The notes beneath the pieces are model-generated. The model worked only from the letters and a program-made list of their open reading frames with translations. It made no database searches and had not been told where the DNA came from. Position numbers and translations under genes: made by a program. A stretch of DNA of 64,000 bases, taken from assembly GCA_033220425.1 (NCBI GenBank), contig CM065648.1, positions 1,178,001 to 1,242,000 on the forward strand. The letters run 5' to 3'. Source of the DNA: Lepraria neglecta (taxonomy: Eukaryota; Ascomycota; Lecanoromycetes; Lecanorales; Stereocaulaceae). Below, in pieces: positions 11,503 to 23,524 of this stretch (positions within the stretch are counted from its first letter, which is position 1; every line of letters begins with the position of its first letter).

Positions 11503-12277
11503 ATGGACCAAAATACCAACGCTGTAGCTGTGAAACACCAAGAGAACATCGATCGTACCTATCGGCTATCCTCAGGCAGCAACATTGGCGAAGAAGGAAT
11601 GAAGAAAATGCAACAAGACACCCACGAGACTTCGTCGACTGTGTCAAGCGAGTCGCAGGAGACCGCTGAATCAAGCGCAATACATAATGCTCGGGGCTAT
11701 CCTGCGTGCGAGACCGACACAACGTCGAAGACCTCTGATGTTCTGGACAAGAGCGATCAGAAACCCTTGGATTCAGACCCTTCAGACCGGGCTGACCGTG
11801 GATCTGACTTTGTCCGTTCCGAGACTGGCTCCTCTTCTAGTTCCGACAATTCAAGGAAAGCATTGCCATCGTGGACTGTTGATGAGAGCGTGGAAGGAGC
11901 CGGGAGCCACCTCCACAGTCAGAGAATCAATAGCACGGAGCTGAATATCGATCCTGGGGACGTCAATGAAACTCATCCGGTCTTCGAGAGGGTCGAACGA
12001 ATGACTGGTAAATTTGATATTACTCGTTGGACTCAGATGTTCCACTGACCAGCCTCCAGATATGCTTGTTGCGTTTGAGAACAATGAGCTCCCACAGCCG
12101 TCCAGCTTCGATAGCCCCTTCTCTGTACATGTTGTCCCAAATACCCTCGATGTCGAGCAGCAACAGGAAGCCGAAAGGACAAGGAACGATATGAAAGCGT
12201 GCACCAGGACGCTTGTCATTGTGGTCCTGTTCTTGGCTTCAGGCCTTGTGCTCTATGGCCAGATCTCGACGAAGTGA
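11503..12277 (+). CDS. Acidic Ser/Thr-rich protein with C-terminal membrane anchor, 240 aa
   Basis: I do not recognise the family. Two exons, 11503-12007 and 12060-12277 (723 nt), joined across a 52-nt intron: GTAAAT donor and CCTCCAG acceptor, giving RMTD|MLVAF. Residues 1-165 are low complexity, acidic and Ser/Thr-rich. Near the C-terminus, TLVIVVLFLASGLVLYG is a single hydrophobic helix followed by only six residues (QISTK), which fits a tail-anchored protein with its N-terminus in the cytosol. A short EQQQEAERTRNDMK helix precedes the membrane segment, a layout also seen in SNARE-like proteins, but no SNARE core is present. Joining two open frames in phase with the helix at the end supports a real gene. 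Confidence 0.6.
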
Positions 12278-12931
12278 CTGGATGCTATGACGGATTTTCT
12301 TACTTCAATGAGGCATTGCGATACGAATTTAAGGCGTTACGAAGAATACCCTAATGCCCCGAGAGAAGGCGCATATCATGATTGGTTTCTTGCATATAGA
12401 TTTTGCATAGATTTAGACAAAATGCAATCAAGCTTTGAACATGCCTATGCATCCCGTCTCACATGTACCAGTAGACCTTTGATCAACTCTGCATACCCGC
12501 ATGCATGACAATGCCGCCTTACAACGGAACATGATGTCGGTTGCCCGAAAACCCCTTGCGGCAACCCTGATGCATGTACGACACTTCAACCCAATGAGAT
12601 CCCAGAGGCCCCATGCAAGAGTCTCAAACTTCGCGTTCCAGCTTGCTAACTGCATTCCCATTGGGTCTTTGTCCAGGACGCTTGTGATTGCTCGGTTCGA
12701 AAGGTCTTTGCAGCATACACAGGTACCAGGGCTAAGCATTACCTCAATGGACGTCTCCGCAGGAAAAATGGTTAAGGCCACCGCAGGTATCTATCTGCAA
12801 TTCCCCGATTCCTGAGCCATGCATTAATAAGTAGAAAGCAAGCTAGTATGTGCTGCTCGAGCCGGTACTATAGTCGGCATCGTGTACTATTCCCCTTCAT
12901 TGGAGCTTTGGCTCGTGGGCCCGATAGCATT
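12278..12931. other. Intergenic, nothing recognised
   Basis: About 650 bp holding the 3' flanks of the tail-anchored protein gene (+) and SSN8 (-). Open frames on both strands near 12430-12815 overlap each other and show no family features. Confidence 0.4.
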
Positions 12932-13946
12932 TCACTTATCTAAGCCTCTAGCTTTAACAAAGCGGACTATCTGCTCCTTGCAGGTCTTCTCATTGTACTG
13001 CTCCCATATATCGTAAAGTGATATGATTTCTTGGGAGCACTCAACAACAGCCTTGATGTCAATCTCACCCTCAGCTAGCCAGCTTACCAAATGCTGTACC
13101 TTCTTCTGCTGCGTGTTTGGTGGGCCCGGGGTAGTGCCGGGCAGCTCCTTCGACATGGGACTCACACTGTTCAAAGATACTGCGGTACTGGCTACAGCTT
13201 GTAGTCCTGTTTGCGTTGGTTTCAAAGTCAAGGCTAGGAACATTGCAGTGACCGCTACAACATGTGGAGGTACAAGGAGTGGCAGATCGGTCAAATAATG
13301 ATCATTGATGATGGACCATGCCAATGAGATGTCATCCTGTGCCATGCTCAAAGTACCTTGAAATTCGTGTAACGTGCGATAGGGGTGATGTATGATGAGC
13401 TGGGAATTCATTTCGGAGATCAGGTAGAATTCGCATTCACCTAATTTGGAAACATCGGAGATGATGAAGTCTGCTTACGCACGGTTAGTGATAGGTCTGT
13501 ATACGTTAAGGAGATAGACAGACCTGGCCATTGTTGCCGAGCCTCGCTCACTACCATTCGGATATGCTGAGGACATTCTTCCATTTTGCAGGCCAGGTAA
13601 AGTGCAGTTGCCAAGACCAGATATGGATTGGTTCGACGGATCTCGACTTTGCTGTAGAAACGTCGGATATAGACTTGAGCTGTTGCGAGAGCTTGTTGTC
13701 TGACGTTCATCTTCTTTCCCAACTTGCCCAATTCTGCGAGACTTGGTCATCAAGTGGCCTTCTATCTTCCAGGACAAGTAACGTACGTTGATTGAAGAAG
13801 ATGCTAAGAAGACGACGATCCGGCAATGGATACTGTTGCACTAGAGCCCGCTCTTCGTCTTCAAGCTGTTGCCTGATCTCGCTCAGGGTCTCTCGTGAGA
13901 ATTGCCAGTGACGGCGCTGCGTGGATGCCCAGTAATTTGCTGCCAT
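12932..13946 (-). CDS. SSN8: Cyclin C, RNA polymerase II Mediator kinase-module subunit, 302 aa
   Basis: Partner of Cdk8/Ssn3 in the Mediator kinase module, acting in the nucleus. Three exons: 13946-13787, 13733-13524 and 13470-12932 (909 nt); both introns are 53 nt. The start [19 protein letters not shown] is the conserved start of fungal SSN8. The first cyclin box includes [16 protein letters not shown] and [19 protein letters not shown], and [15 protein letters not shown] with HHPYRTL follows. The second box includes [21 protein letters not shown]. The C-terminal part has a Pro-rich insertion (PGTTPGPPN) and ends in an [14 protein letters not shown] helix. Length is close to other filamentous fungi. 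An upstream in-frame ATG at 14054 exists, but the MAANYW start is the family start. Confidence 0.95.
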
Positions 13947-14485
13947 CTCGGCAGAAATGACGATCAGGGTACCAGGATGGTGTTGATGTGTCTGATCAGG
14001 TGTTCTTAGATCAAAGCCATGAAAAATGGAATGCAGAAGAACAATGGCTAGCACTCGAGTTTTGTGGAAGGTGCTATATGTAGTGGCATCTCAACAGGCA
14101 AGCACAAGCGGATTTTACTGACGGTACGTGTATCATACAATATTATCACAGAGCATCGAGCATCATGTTGGGGTTTTGTACTTAGATTCTCACAAGAATG
14201 TTATGTCCAGAAGCCAGAAGACATGCATACAGAAGATGTACATGGCCAAAAAGGGATAAAGCTCTAGCTCCGGAATTCTCCCGAACTTCAGCCGAGACGG
14301 TGCCCCACGCTGGGTATTCTCTCCAACTATCAACCACCTCAACAGGCAATGGAGCAGCTTTTTACGCCCTTTGACGCGTTACAAAGCTGCCCAGAAAGCA
14401 CGGCATGATCAGCCACAAACAGATCTAGACTTTCAACCAGACTAGAAGCCATGAATGAGCAGCGAAAACCTTAGCTTTTGGCACC
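13947..14485. other. Divergent intergenic region SSN8/SAL1
   Basis: About 540 bp between two divergent start codons, so it carries both promoters. Nothing else was identified. Confidence 0.5.
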
Positions 14486-16580
14486 ATGGATGGAGAGGAC
14501 CAGGCCTCCCGAGTTGAGAAGCTATGGAAAGCCCTAGATACTCGGAACGAAGGCCAATTGAACCTCAACAGCTTGAAGAAGGGATTGACCAAGATAGATC
14601 ATCGTTCGTATATACCTCCACACGCACGAAAGCTTTCTAAACCAAACCTTTAGCTCTCAAGAATGCCGACTCTCTCCTTCAAGACGTGCTGAAAGCCGTC
14701 GACACGAACGGCGATGGCTATATACAATTCATGGGTGCGTTGGGAAAGCCTCTCCAGGCTCAATCATTGCTGAAGACTATTATAGAGTTCCGCAACTTCG
14801 TCGAGCAAACCGAGAATGAGCTCTGGCAGCTATTCAAGAGTATTGATCTCGATCATAACGGCCAATTGGATAAGGGCGAACTCAAAGCAGCCTTCGAACG
14901 TGCAGGAATACTGTTACCGGGTGCAAAGCTCGACCAACTCTTCTCGGAGGTCGATAGCAATCACGACGGCGTTATTACCTTTGATGAGTGGAGGTATCCG
15001 TACTCGTCTCTACGAGCCTGTTCAACAACTGACATTATCAAAAGGAAATTTCTACTCTTCATACCCGCGAATACACCAAACCTACGAGCTGTGCTTTCCT
15101 ACTACTCGTCCACAGTGACGGTCAACTCAGAGGGGGATGTGCACGTGTCAGAGACCGTCGAGGGTTTAGGTAAACACCACTTTTCTAGGACCTTGTTCGG
15201 CGCTCTTTTCAACATTTTCAAACTGCCACAACCCAATCCTCCTCCTACACCCGCTTCGACAGCAATCGAACAAATAGGCGCAAAGCAAGTCGCCGCCGAA
15301 TCGAAACCGCTCACGTTTCCCTGGGACCCCGGAGATCAATACCCCCAATACGAAGATCTCGTTGAACCAGATCTTTTTGCGGATTATCAGCATGAAAAAC
15401 AGGCAAGGCTGACGGATCTCTTCCCACCCGCAGGGTATTTCGTCGCGGGTGGAATTTCCGGCGCCGTCTCGAGAACCGCAACGGCGCCGTTAGATCGACT
15501 CAAGGTTTACCTCATAGCCCAAGTCGGTGTCAAAGACGACGCGATCAATCACGCAAAGTCCGGAGCTCCCGTCAAAGCAGCGAAGACAGCGACCAGGCCA
15601 CTTGTGGAAGCGACAAAGACTCTTTGGCGAATGGGAGGAATGCGGAGTCTCTTTGCTGGTCAGTCTTCCGGCTTGTGGAAGTAGTAATATGCTAAATAAA
15701 TAGGGAATGGCCTCAACGTCCTCAAGGTGATGCCTGAGTCGGCTATCAAGTTTGGCTCGTACGAGGTAGGAACTTGAATCAGTTATTGCCTTGCCACGTT
15801 GACTTAGAACCCTAGGGATCCAAACGTGCTCTAGCGAGGTTCGAAGGCCACGAAGATCCGAAAGCCCTCCACCCATGGTCTCAGTTCTTTGCTGCAGGCA
15901 TGGGTGGCATGATATCTCAGTCAGCACCCTCCCCGTTGACTAGCTCCGGCAAAGCTCACCATAACCCTATCTAGGCTTTGTATATACCCTCTTGATACCC
16001 TAAAATTGTGATTAGCCCTACCCAACCCCATCAAGCTACATTTGCTCACAATATTCCCAGCCGCGTCCAAAACGAAACCGTCAAAGGTGGCCTCCACGGC
16101 AATGCCCTCATCCTAAACACTGCCCGCAAAATGTGGACCTCCTCTGGCCTCCGCTCCTTCTACCGGGGTCTTCCCATGGGCCTAGTCGGCATGTTCCCCT
16201 ACAGCGCAATCGACCTCACCACCTTCGAATACCTCAAACAATTCATGACTAACCGCAAAGCACGCCTCAACCATACCGACGAAGATGACACTACCCTCAG
16301 CAATTTTACCACTGCTGGCATCGGCGCATTCAGTGGCGCTTTTGGAGCCAGCGCTGTTTACCCTCTCAATTTGCTGAGGACCAGGTTGCAGAGTCAAGGA
16401 ACTGCTATACACCCACCTACGTATACTGGCATGTGGGATGTTACAGTCAAGACTGTCAAGGGAGAGGGTTTTAGAGGGCTATTCAAGGGTATCACGCCGA
16501 ACCTATTGAAGGTGGTGCCGGCAGTAAGTATTACTTATGTTGTCTACGACAATTCCAAGGCGGTGCTCGGGCTTAGATGA
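14486..16580 (+). CDS. SAL1: Ca2+-dependent mitochondrial ATP-Mg/Pi carrier (SCaMC/Sal1 type), 579 aa
   Basis: Inner-membrane carrier exchanging ATP-Mg for phosphate under control of calcium EF-hands on the intermembrane side. Eight exons: 14486-14603, 14654-14734, 14786-14993, 15045-15658, 15704-15765, 15816-15919, 15975-16007 and 16061-16580 (1740 nt), with introns of 45-55 nt. EF-hand loops are seen at DTNGDGYIQF, DLDHNGQLDKGE and DSNHDGVITFDEW. Three mitochondrial-carrier repeats follow: TATAPLDRLKVYL, IYPLDTLKFRVQ (split by the 33-nt exon 7) and VYPLNLLRTRLQ. The last repeat ends with KVVPAVSITYVVYDNSK. Exon 7 reads QLCIYPLDTLK where relatives usually have QCF(I/V)YPLDTLK, so the junction 15919/15975 is slightly uncertain. 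Length matches fungal orthologs. Confidence 0.92.
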
Positions 16581-16927
16581 GGGACCCATCGAAGCAATGT
16601 TGTATAAGAGGATTGGATAGAGAGGCGGATGGAAGTCATAGGCAAGACGCCACGACTCCACGCTTGAATTAGCGCATACACTCCTGATGCTATGCAGTTT
16701 TGGTGAATAATTGCTCCCCCTCCTCTCCCAGGAACTATATATACGTTTCCGTTGCCATTGTTCGTAGGAAGTCCCTGCACGTACATGATCACTTGATTCA
16801 AGCTCGATTCAACTGCTAGCTAATTTCTAGTCTAATATACCGCCCGCTGTACGCAGAAACGCCTCCACTGTAAAGGCAAGTAATCTTAAGAACACATTCC
16901 AGCTGTGTAATCCCTACGAAGAAATAT
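16581..16927. other. Convergent 3' intergenic region
   Basis: About 350 bp between the convergent carrier and GH72 genes. No coding signal was seen. Confidence 0.5.
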
Positions 16928-18468
16928 TCAGAAAAACAAGTAACCCATAAGAACCGCAACACTAATAGCTCCACCGAGGCCAATCTCAACCATCCCCGCG
17001 GCACTCTTCTTGGAAGTTGAGGGTGCTGCACCAGAGCTGGTACTAGTTCCACCTGGAGAATTGCTCTCATCACTAGGCAGCGGCTTGATCGCCAGATTCT
17101 GCAGCAAGGTACCGCTACTCGAATACACGGGCAAAGTGACCGCGGTATCAGTGACCGTGACAAGCTTTCCCTGGTTCGGGTTCGAGATGCCGTGATCAAT
17201 CAACGTCTGGCCACCCGAGGGTATCGAAGGAAGGGTGAACGAATTGTTAAAGCCGCTACCAGATACCAGGGAGGTGCTGCATTTTGGCGATTGAATGTTG
17301 GTGGCTGAAGAGTTCATGGACTGGAGAGCTTTGGAGTCGAGAGTGTTGAACTGCTTTTGTAGATTGTCGTAATCGACCAGCAATTGAGCGGTGTCATTGG
17401 AGTAGAATGAGACCAGGCCGAAATTGTTCGAGGTCTCCTCATAATATTCGTAGACCAAGCCGCCGCTCATGACCGAGGTCATGTTTCCATAGAGCACAGG
17501 TACTTCATCGAAGACACGCGGCTCCACCTTGTTGCAGCCGTATTCGGAGAAGAAGACGGGAATGCTTGTGTCTCCGAATGTTGAGATAATCGTGTCGTAG
17601 CCCGAAGCCTGGTAATTCGCCGTGGGGCTTGTAGGACCGCACCAGGAATAGGAGTTCAGACCGAAGAAGTCGGAGCGCGAAGGGTCGCCGGATTGCCCGT
17701 TGATGTTGCAAGAAAGGTAGGCCCAGGAGTCCGTCAAGATCTGTGAAACATCCGCTGCAGAGTAGCCGACTGGTATCATCCGCGGTGAGTTTTTGGCAAT
17801 GTAGTTCTTTAGGTCTCTGGTCACGGCTCGAATGTATGGTGGTACCGTTCCCCCTGTGCCAACAGTATTCATGACCTCGTTACCTCCAAAAAATCCGAGG
17901 GTGTTTGGATAGCCTTTGAAAGCTTCTACAACTGCAAAGATGTGGTTCAGATAGGTCGAGCTGTACGAGCTTACGAGGTTTCCAGGGTCCAGACTCTGGT
18001 TCGGGAGTGGTGAATTGACGTCGATCAACATGTAGATGCCCACGGCGTTGAATATTGACACACACATGTCATGGTTGATTGTAGGGTCGAGATTGTAGAT
18101 TCTGATGGTGTTCACACCCAGCTGTTGCATGAGTGCGGCATCACGCAAGCAAAGCGTGCCATTGCTAAGAGGGTCGATACCAGAACCCGGTTGGAAGCCG
18201 GACGAGCCTCCTGGTTGATAGCTAGTATGCCGTCAGTCATGACTCCATAAAGCTGGGCGCTTGAAGTGGACTGGAGTACGTACGCCACGCCAATGATTTG
18301 TAGCCGATTGCTGGTGACATTGTTGATGAAGTCGGCACCTTGGACCTTGACGTTCTGTACCGCGGATGCAAAGGTTGCGCAGAGCAAGAGGACTGCGAGG
18401 ACTAAGCCGAAAGACTGTGGTTGTCAACGATTGAACGTTGCGGAGAGAGCAGTACGTACCTGAGACAT
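16928..18468 (-). CDS. GPI-anchored 1,3-beta-glucanosyltransferase, GH72 (Gas/Gel family), 477 aa
   Basis: Elongates wall beta-1,3-glucan at the outer face of the plasma membrane. Three exons: 18468-18460, 18414-18284 and 18221-16928 (1434 nt). The signal peptide MSQSFGLVLAVLLLCATFASA is built by joining a 9-nt first exon (ATGTCTCAG, GTACGT donor) to exon 2. The GH72 core shows GVAYQPGG, LGVNTIRIYNLDP, the acid/base Glu162 in FGGNEV and nucleophile Glu273 in FFSEYGC. A Ser/Gly/Thr-rich linker and a C-terminal hydrophobic tail (IGLGGAISVAVLMGYLFF) form a GPI signal. No Cys-rich X8/CBM43 module follows the catalytic domain, so this is the Gel1/2-like GH72- subgroup. Confidence 0.94.
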
Positions 18469-19124
18469 GTTGATTATGGGTAGTGGAGACACGAGCAGAC
18501 CAGTCCACAATGTCTCACTTAGTTTTAAGTCAGCGAGTGTGGTTGATAACGAGTGGAAGCCGACGAAGGGCCGGTCTAAAAGTTCTGAAGTAAAACGAAG
18601 GAAAGTGGCAGGAGCCAACGGTCACCGTTATGCACAGCAACGGGGATATGTATTGTCGTCAAGAGCGATAACGGGATTGCGCGGCCAAGCCTTGATACTT
18701 ATGCGCGTCAGAGACCCTTGCCCCGGAACCCAGCCCTGGAACAGTGTGAAGGACCCCCCTAAATTTCCGGCTAGAAAGCTTGAAACTACGGGCGGTTCAT
18801 CCTTCGGTTTCAGACTCAACGGTTTCACAAATGAACATATGGCAGCGTTAGGCGCGGGCATGAATTATTTTATGCATAAAAAGGGGTCTCAAGACTCCAT
18901 TCAAGTAAGTTACAAGGAGAAGTTGTTTGAGCAGCAACAGTGCCCGTAATCCCACTTGGTCATCCAAGTGACCTAGTCTATCTGCCGAAGGACCCCACGG
19001 TCCCCAGCAACCGCGAAACGCAAATGTATGTTCAAGTAATACAGTGGTGTGAGAATACGATCGAGTCCCCGACATTCGAGTGGAGAGGCATGTGATTCTG
19101 CGGAGGAGGTGATACAAAACGGGC
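18469..19124. other. Intergenic region between GH72 and TOM20
   Basis: About 650 bp holding the GH72 promoter and the 3' flank of TOM20. A plus-strand 160-codon open frame at 18467-18949 overlaps the GH72 first exon and resembles no family. Confidence 0.45.
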
Positions 19125-19794
19125 CTAATCGTCGATGCCTACCGCCGATCCGGGCCCTGAGCCTTGCCCAAAGGGACCGACACTGATACTAGGATCTATA
19201 GCAATCATCTCGGCAAGTATATCGATCACTGGCTTCGGCACTGTTTTGTCGTAGATCGAAATCAGGTCTCTCGGCTGGGGGTAGACCTTGAGGGCTTTGT
19301 AAAAGCAGAGGGCTGCCTCTACTTGCCTCGAACCTAGCACAAGATCTTAGCACGCACAAGAGTAACAAACTGATCAAGGTCGGACATACTATCTTGACAC
19401 AGCACCTCTCCCTGCCCAACCTCGTTCATGAAGTACGCCTCCTTGTCTTCCACATCCGTTGGGAACCCTTCATCCTGAGCCTCGTTCACCGCAGCTTTGA
19501 TTGCTTCTTTCTGTTGTTCTCCTTGTGCTTCAGCTTGTTCCTTCGCCGCTCGTGCTTCCCTCCTCGACTCCCTCTTGAGTGCTTTCCGGAATTCTGGGTC
19601 TGACCGCCTCTTGTGGTCGAAGTAGACCGCGTACCCTACACAGATATCCTTGTCAGCACTTCGCACGTGCACAGATCTTCGGAGTACCAGGCTTGCGGTG
19701 TCGCTATCCTGAGCTTGTGCATACCTAAAAAGCCAGCAATGATGGCACCTGTGGATGCTATCACTACGGTGGACGTTCGTATTGACGACGACAT
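19125..19794 (-). CDS. TOM20: Mitochondrial import receptor Tom20, 174 aa
   Basis: Outer-membrane receptor that recognises presequences for the TOM complex. Three exons: 19794-19725, 19635-19390 and 19333-19125 (525 nt); introns are 89 and 56 nt. The N-terminal anchor [27 protein letters not shown] is followed by the charged [20 protein letters not shown] helix, [20 protein letters not shown], and the TPR-like receptor core [34 protein letters not shown] closes the domain. The end is Gly/Ser/Pro-rich. The junction [14 protein letters not shown] uses a GTATGT donor and restores the family sequence. It is divergent with EXO84. Confidence 0.94.
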
Positions 19795-20038
19795 TGTGGA
19801 AATTTGGATGATAAGTCGCAGCTGGCTAACCAGCAGTATGGCCTGTCCTCCCTTAGCTTTTGTGAATTGTAGACGGGCGTTAGCAAGGAAATGTAAGGTT
19901 GGTTACAAATTTTGGAGCTTGCAGCTTAACGCCAAGCCACGGAGTTTAGCGGCCCCGACCTCTAGTTCAGGTTTCTCTGGAGCTCTTGAAGCATTTTCTA
20001 CTGTTCAAGCGGCGCTTTGTTTTTGGAGCTCACTAAAC
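19795..20038. promoter_or_regulatory. Bidirectional promoter TOM20/EXO84
   Basis: There are 244 bp between divergent start codons. The EXO84 reading frame is open back into this region (to about 19613), but the family start is at 20039. Confidence 0.5.
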
Positions 20039-22107
20039 ATGGAGGACAAGGGCAAAGGCTTCTCTCTACGCCAGAAGAAGTCGCGCCGTGGACCCATCAG
20101 CGGTCCCAAGCAGGTATCAGGCCCCATTAATACTACACAGCAGTCACAAAATTCGAAGCCTACTCGTCCCAATGTCAACGGAGACACATCGACAGCTAAT
20201 ACTTCAGACCTTGTCAAGCGAAGATACTCCACGCGCTTCACCAACCTTCCAGACTTCAGCAACGCCAATGCGCCCCCTGTGCCAACGATCCCGACGCTCC
20301 CAAGCGAATTCGCACAATCAGACTCGCGTCCATCCACTGCGCGGCAGGGGCAAAAAATCACAGTCGACGTCAACGCCTTAAAAGACAACAATCTTCAAGT
20401 TGAGAAGTACTCGACCAATCTACTCTCCGATGCGTCCGATCAGGAGCTTCGAGATTACCAGGCGAGCCTTCGGAAGCTCAAGAACCGTGCATCCACCGAT
20501 CTACAGCAGAATGTCTACCAAAACCGAACCCAGTTCATCAAGATCAGCAAAGAAGCCGAGAAGCTCAAGGGAGAAATGAGGACCCTCAGGAGCCTGATGT
20601 CGGAGCTGACGACATCTCTCAATCAAGCTTCCATAAACGTTGGAGCACCAGAACCTCGAGCGGCTCTTGATGATGGCGCAAGGTCAAGAGCAAGGAAACA
20701 AGCAAACAGGAGCTCTGTTGCTAACCTCGAAGCTATGTGGAACACCCAATTGCATGCTCTATGGAAGAATGTAGAGGGATCGCAAAAGTTTCTCCCAGCG
20801 ATACCAGGCAGACACGTGGTGCTCGAACAAAGCGCTTGGCTTGAACTAGATGCTGCGACGTGGAAGGCAAGGCGACATGCACACATCTTTCTCCTCAACG
20901 ACCACTTGATGGTAGCTACGCGAAAGAAGAAGCGGGTAGACCCGAATGCCGTCAACGGGGATGCTGCCCAAAAGAGCGCGTCAAGAACAGTCGCAGACAA
21001 ATGCTGGCCTCTACATGATATTGACATGGTGGATCTGGAATCAGCTGGCTCATCAGGTGCTGGCGACAAAGGTGGAATGGTCAACGCTTTCAGTATTCGA
21101 TACGGCAACGAATCATTCACCTATCGCAGCGAAAAGTCCTCGAATGCGGAGAAGACAAACTTATTTCTAGCTTTCAGGAGGACGGCAGATGAGTTACGCA
21201 AAGCACTACGAGCAGATATGGCAGAAAACACGAGCAAGAGCAAAGAGACCATGGACTACCTAACCACAAGAGACCCAGCACTCTCGAACAAGACCGAGTT
21301 GCTGAGGTCGCTAAGTGGTGCTAAGAATCGGCCAGAGATACTGATCGAAGTCGATGGCAAGCATCAAAACTTGCGGTGGGTCGAGGGGCAGATCGACGAG
21401 CTTGACAGCGAAGTGGCTCTGCAAAGATTTGAGGACGCGGTACGGCACGTGGAGAAGCTTCGAAAGCTGGCCAAGGGCTTGAAAGGAAACATGATAGCGC
21501 AAGACTTGATCACCACGAAAGTGGACGAGCGTGCTAAGAAGCTTGCTGGTAAACTGACCTCGTCCAGTTCTATGTCTCTGTATCCATACTGACATCTAAC
21601 GCAGACATGCTAACCCTCCGCATCCGCACAACCCACTCCTCTCTCACCGCCACCCAGCAGAACATTGCCCACCTAGTCCGCCTCTCCTTCTCCTCCCTCG
21701 CCCGCACAACCTACCTAGACTCCCGCACACGACTCATGATCCAACGGGCCCGCCAAATCATGTTCGAAGGAGACCTCAGGCAACACATCTTCCAGCTCTC
21801 CTACGTCTACTTCAGTCTGATCCGCAACACAGTGAAAGTGTTCCAGCAATGTTTCCCTCCCGTGATGATAAGTGCGTGCGTCAAGTGGGCGAAGGAGCGC
21901 TTGGACGAGTTCAATGAGATTCTAGCACGGCAGCTGGGCAGTGTGAGGGTAGGCAGCGAGACGTGGAGAGATTGTATGGAGAGGGCGAAGGAGCATGCGG
22001 GCATGATGGGGGAGGTAGGGTTGGATTTTGTAAATTTAGTGGGGGTTGGGAAAAGGGAGGGGAGACTACCGGAAAATGAGCACGTTGGTGGAGGAGAAGG
22101 CCAATAG
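20039..22107 (+). CDS. EXO84: Exocyst complex component Exo84, 670 aa
   Basis: Subunit of the exocyst, the tether for secretory vesicles at the plasma membrane and an effector of Rho/Rab GTPases. Two exons, 20039-21548 and 21605-22107 (2013 nt), separated by a 56-nt intron. The start MEDKGKGFSLRQKKSRRG is the conserved N-terminus. A Vps51/Exo84 coiled-coil region follows at about 130-200 (ASLRKLKNRASTDLQQNVYQ), then a PH-like domain at about 240-370 (LEQSAWLELDAATWKARRHAH, FLLNDHLMVATRKKKR) and C-terminal helical bundles (VEGQIDELDSEVALQRFEDAV; LRQHIFQLSYVYFSLIRNTV). An in-frame extension to 19613 exists but overlaps the TOM20 gene and lacks family similarity. Confidence 0.93.
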
Positions 22108-22871
22108 TTGTGCACATATAGCGGAATCTGAACCTTCCATCGTTATATTTCATCGATATGTATCCCCAGCTTTCTGCATCTACGCTAGGGAAGAAGAACG
22201 CTTGGTATGCATGCACAGCGGAATTTTGCCCCTCCTGTGTTGATCTTTCATCGGCATGTCCCCTAGCTTTTGACAATGTTAGGATTATCTTGGAGCCAAA
22301 TGCGTTGCACTTGCACTCCGATGAGCATATTTTCCCATTACTTTGACCACAAACTGGGGGTTTTAGCCTGTAAGCGAGTTATTTCAGCGGATGTTGACCC
22401 GAATTATTGACGCTCGACGTGATATCATCGTAAAGCGTACTCACAAACAGGTATATAGCCCAAAGAGATTCCGCTTTCGCCGTCCAGAAACCCCATTGGA
22501 GTACTATCTCTGGGGCTTTTAACCCCCGAAAAAGCCATCCCATACTGGGTTGCTCTATCGACCTACGCATCATTGACACTGAGGTTCCAACATTGGCGGA
22601 TTTTCCGCTCCATTTCCCAAACCAGCGTCTGACTACGGCTCGTCACCTTGCCAAATCAATGCAATGCCTGCCGCCGGCTGGTCCCCTTCTAATGATTTCC
22701 CTGGCTCCGGCTCCGGCTCTTCCACATCCATATCCCATTCAAAAAAGAGAAACCTGTCAGAGCAGTGAATGCGAGAAGTGAATGCAAGGAGTTAGTTCGA
22801 GACTAGTATATAAAGCCTGTTCTACTGGCTTCTTCTCCTTCTCCTTCTCTTTCCTTCTCCTGTGGTGGTGG
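22108..22871. other. Gene-poor region downstream of EXO84
   Basis: No gene or recognisable element was found. The end (about 22830-22870) is a TTCTCC-rich pyrimidine tract followed by a GTGGTGGAGGAGG stretch that leads straight into the first Ulp1-like relic. Confidence 0.4.
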
Positions 22872-23050
22872 AGGAGGCGGCGTAAGGGGAATTGTGGCGG
22901 AGTTGCTGAATGGGGGGTTTTCAGGGGACTTTGCCCCCCCAAATGTTGTGTTTGAATAGCGGGGTTTCTTTCTTTCAATAACGGGTTTCCGTGGTTCGTT
23001 GCCCTCTAGGGCTCGGAAAAGCGTGGCGTCGTCTTTAGTGTTGCTTTTTT
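22872..23050 (+). pseudogene. Ulp1-like relic A (3' end plus downstream flank)
   Basis: Matches the last codons of the intact gene at 5251-7614. The stretch around AATGGGGGGTTTTC is identical and the end TTGTGTTTGA(A/T)TAG is kept. Similarity continues about 100 bp past the stop: TTTCCGTGGTTCGTTGCCCTC here, TTTCCTTGGTTAGTTGCCCTC there, then GAAAAGCG(T/C)GGCG. Shared 3' non-coding sequence shows the copy was made at the DNA level and not by processed-mRNA convergence. Only the extreme 3' part remains. Confidence 0.75.
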
Positions 23051-23164
23051 TTTGGGCGTCATACTCTATCAAATCCTTTGTGGAGCCGTCGTGCTATCTC
23101 TGTGTCTAGCAAATATGAGGGGGAAGGACCCGAGGAACCCTTATTGTGGATTGGAACCTGCTGA

Positions 23165-23345
23165 TGAATACGACGCTCGGGGACAACACCGCATGAAGCC
23201 CCCACTCGAGGACTCCGCCACTATCCTCCGTCGCTGAAAGGGGGATATCCCCCGCCGACCTCAAGCTGATCATCTTGGCAGTTGTAATGGTAAATAACCC
23301 GCAATCACTGTTTTTGTGTTGGGTGGGGTCTCCACCGTCTCCGCC
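23165..23345 (-). pseudogene. Ulp1-like relic B (catalytic Cys region)
   Basis: On the minus strand the sequence reads DCGLFTITTAKMIS and then AGDIPL, matching SDCGVFTATTAKMIM and AGDIPL of the intact gene. The following RRRIVAE matches RRRMVAE. The segment before it carries the KGPTQH-like coding region with changes. It lies tail to tail with relic A. No start and no complete domain, so it is non-functional. Confidence 0.7.
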
Positions 23346-23524
23346 ATGGAAGGAAACGAGAAGCGAGGAAGAGAGGGAAGTGGAAATTTATATAGCAATC
23401 CCAATCAGCCTTGTGTTCATCAAGAGTCAACTAGATACTATTATCATCAGAAACTTTGGGACCAAGCCTGCATACAAACACCATTCAAGGCCGCCTTTGA
23501 ACAGGAACACCTTATTTGATCCCA

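Noticed and set aside
12428-12815. Overlapping open frames on both strands
   Set aside because: Antisense pair of similar length with odd composition and no family features; typical of chance openness.
15168-15190. Intron with GTAAAC donor in the SAL1 exon 4
   Set aside because: The nearest acceptor would give a 22-nt intron, and the read-through frame continues into the family sequence.
18467-18949. Plus-strand 160-codon frame
   Set aside because: Starts inside the antisense of the GH72 first exon and shows no conserved features.
19613-20038. N-terminal extension of EXO84
   Set aside because: In-frame but antisense to TOM20 exons; family similarity starts at 20039.
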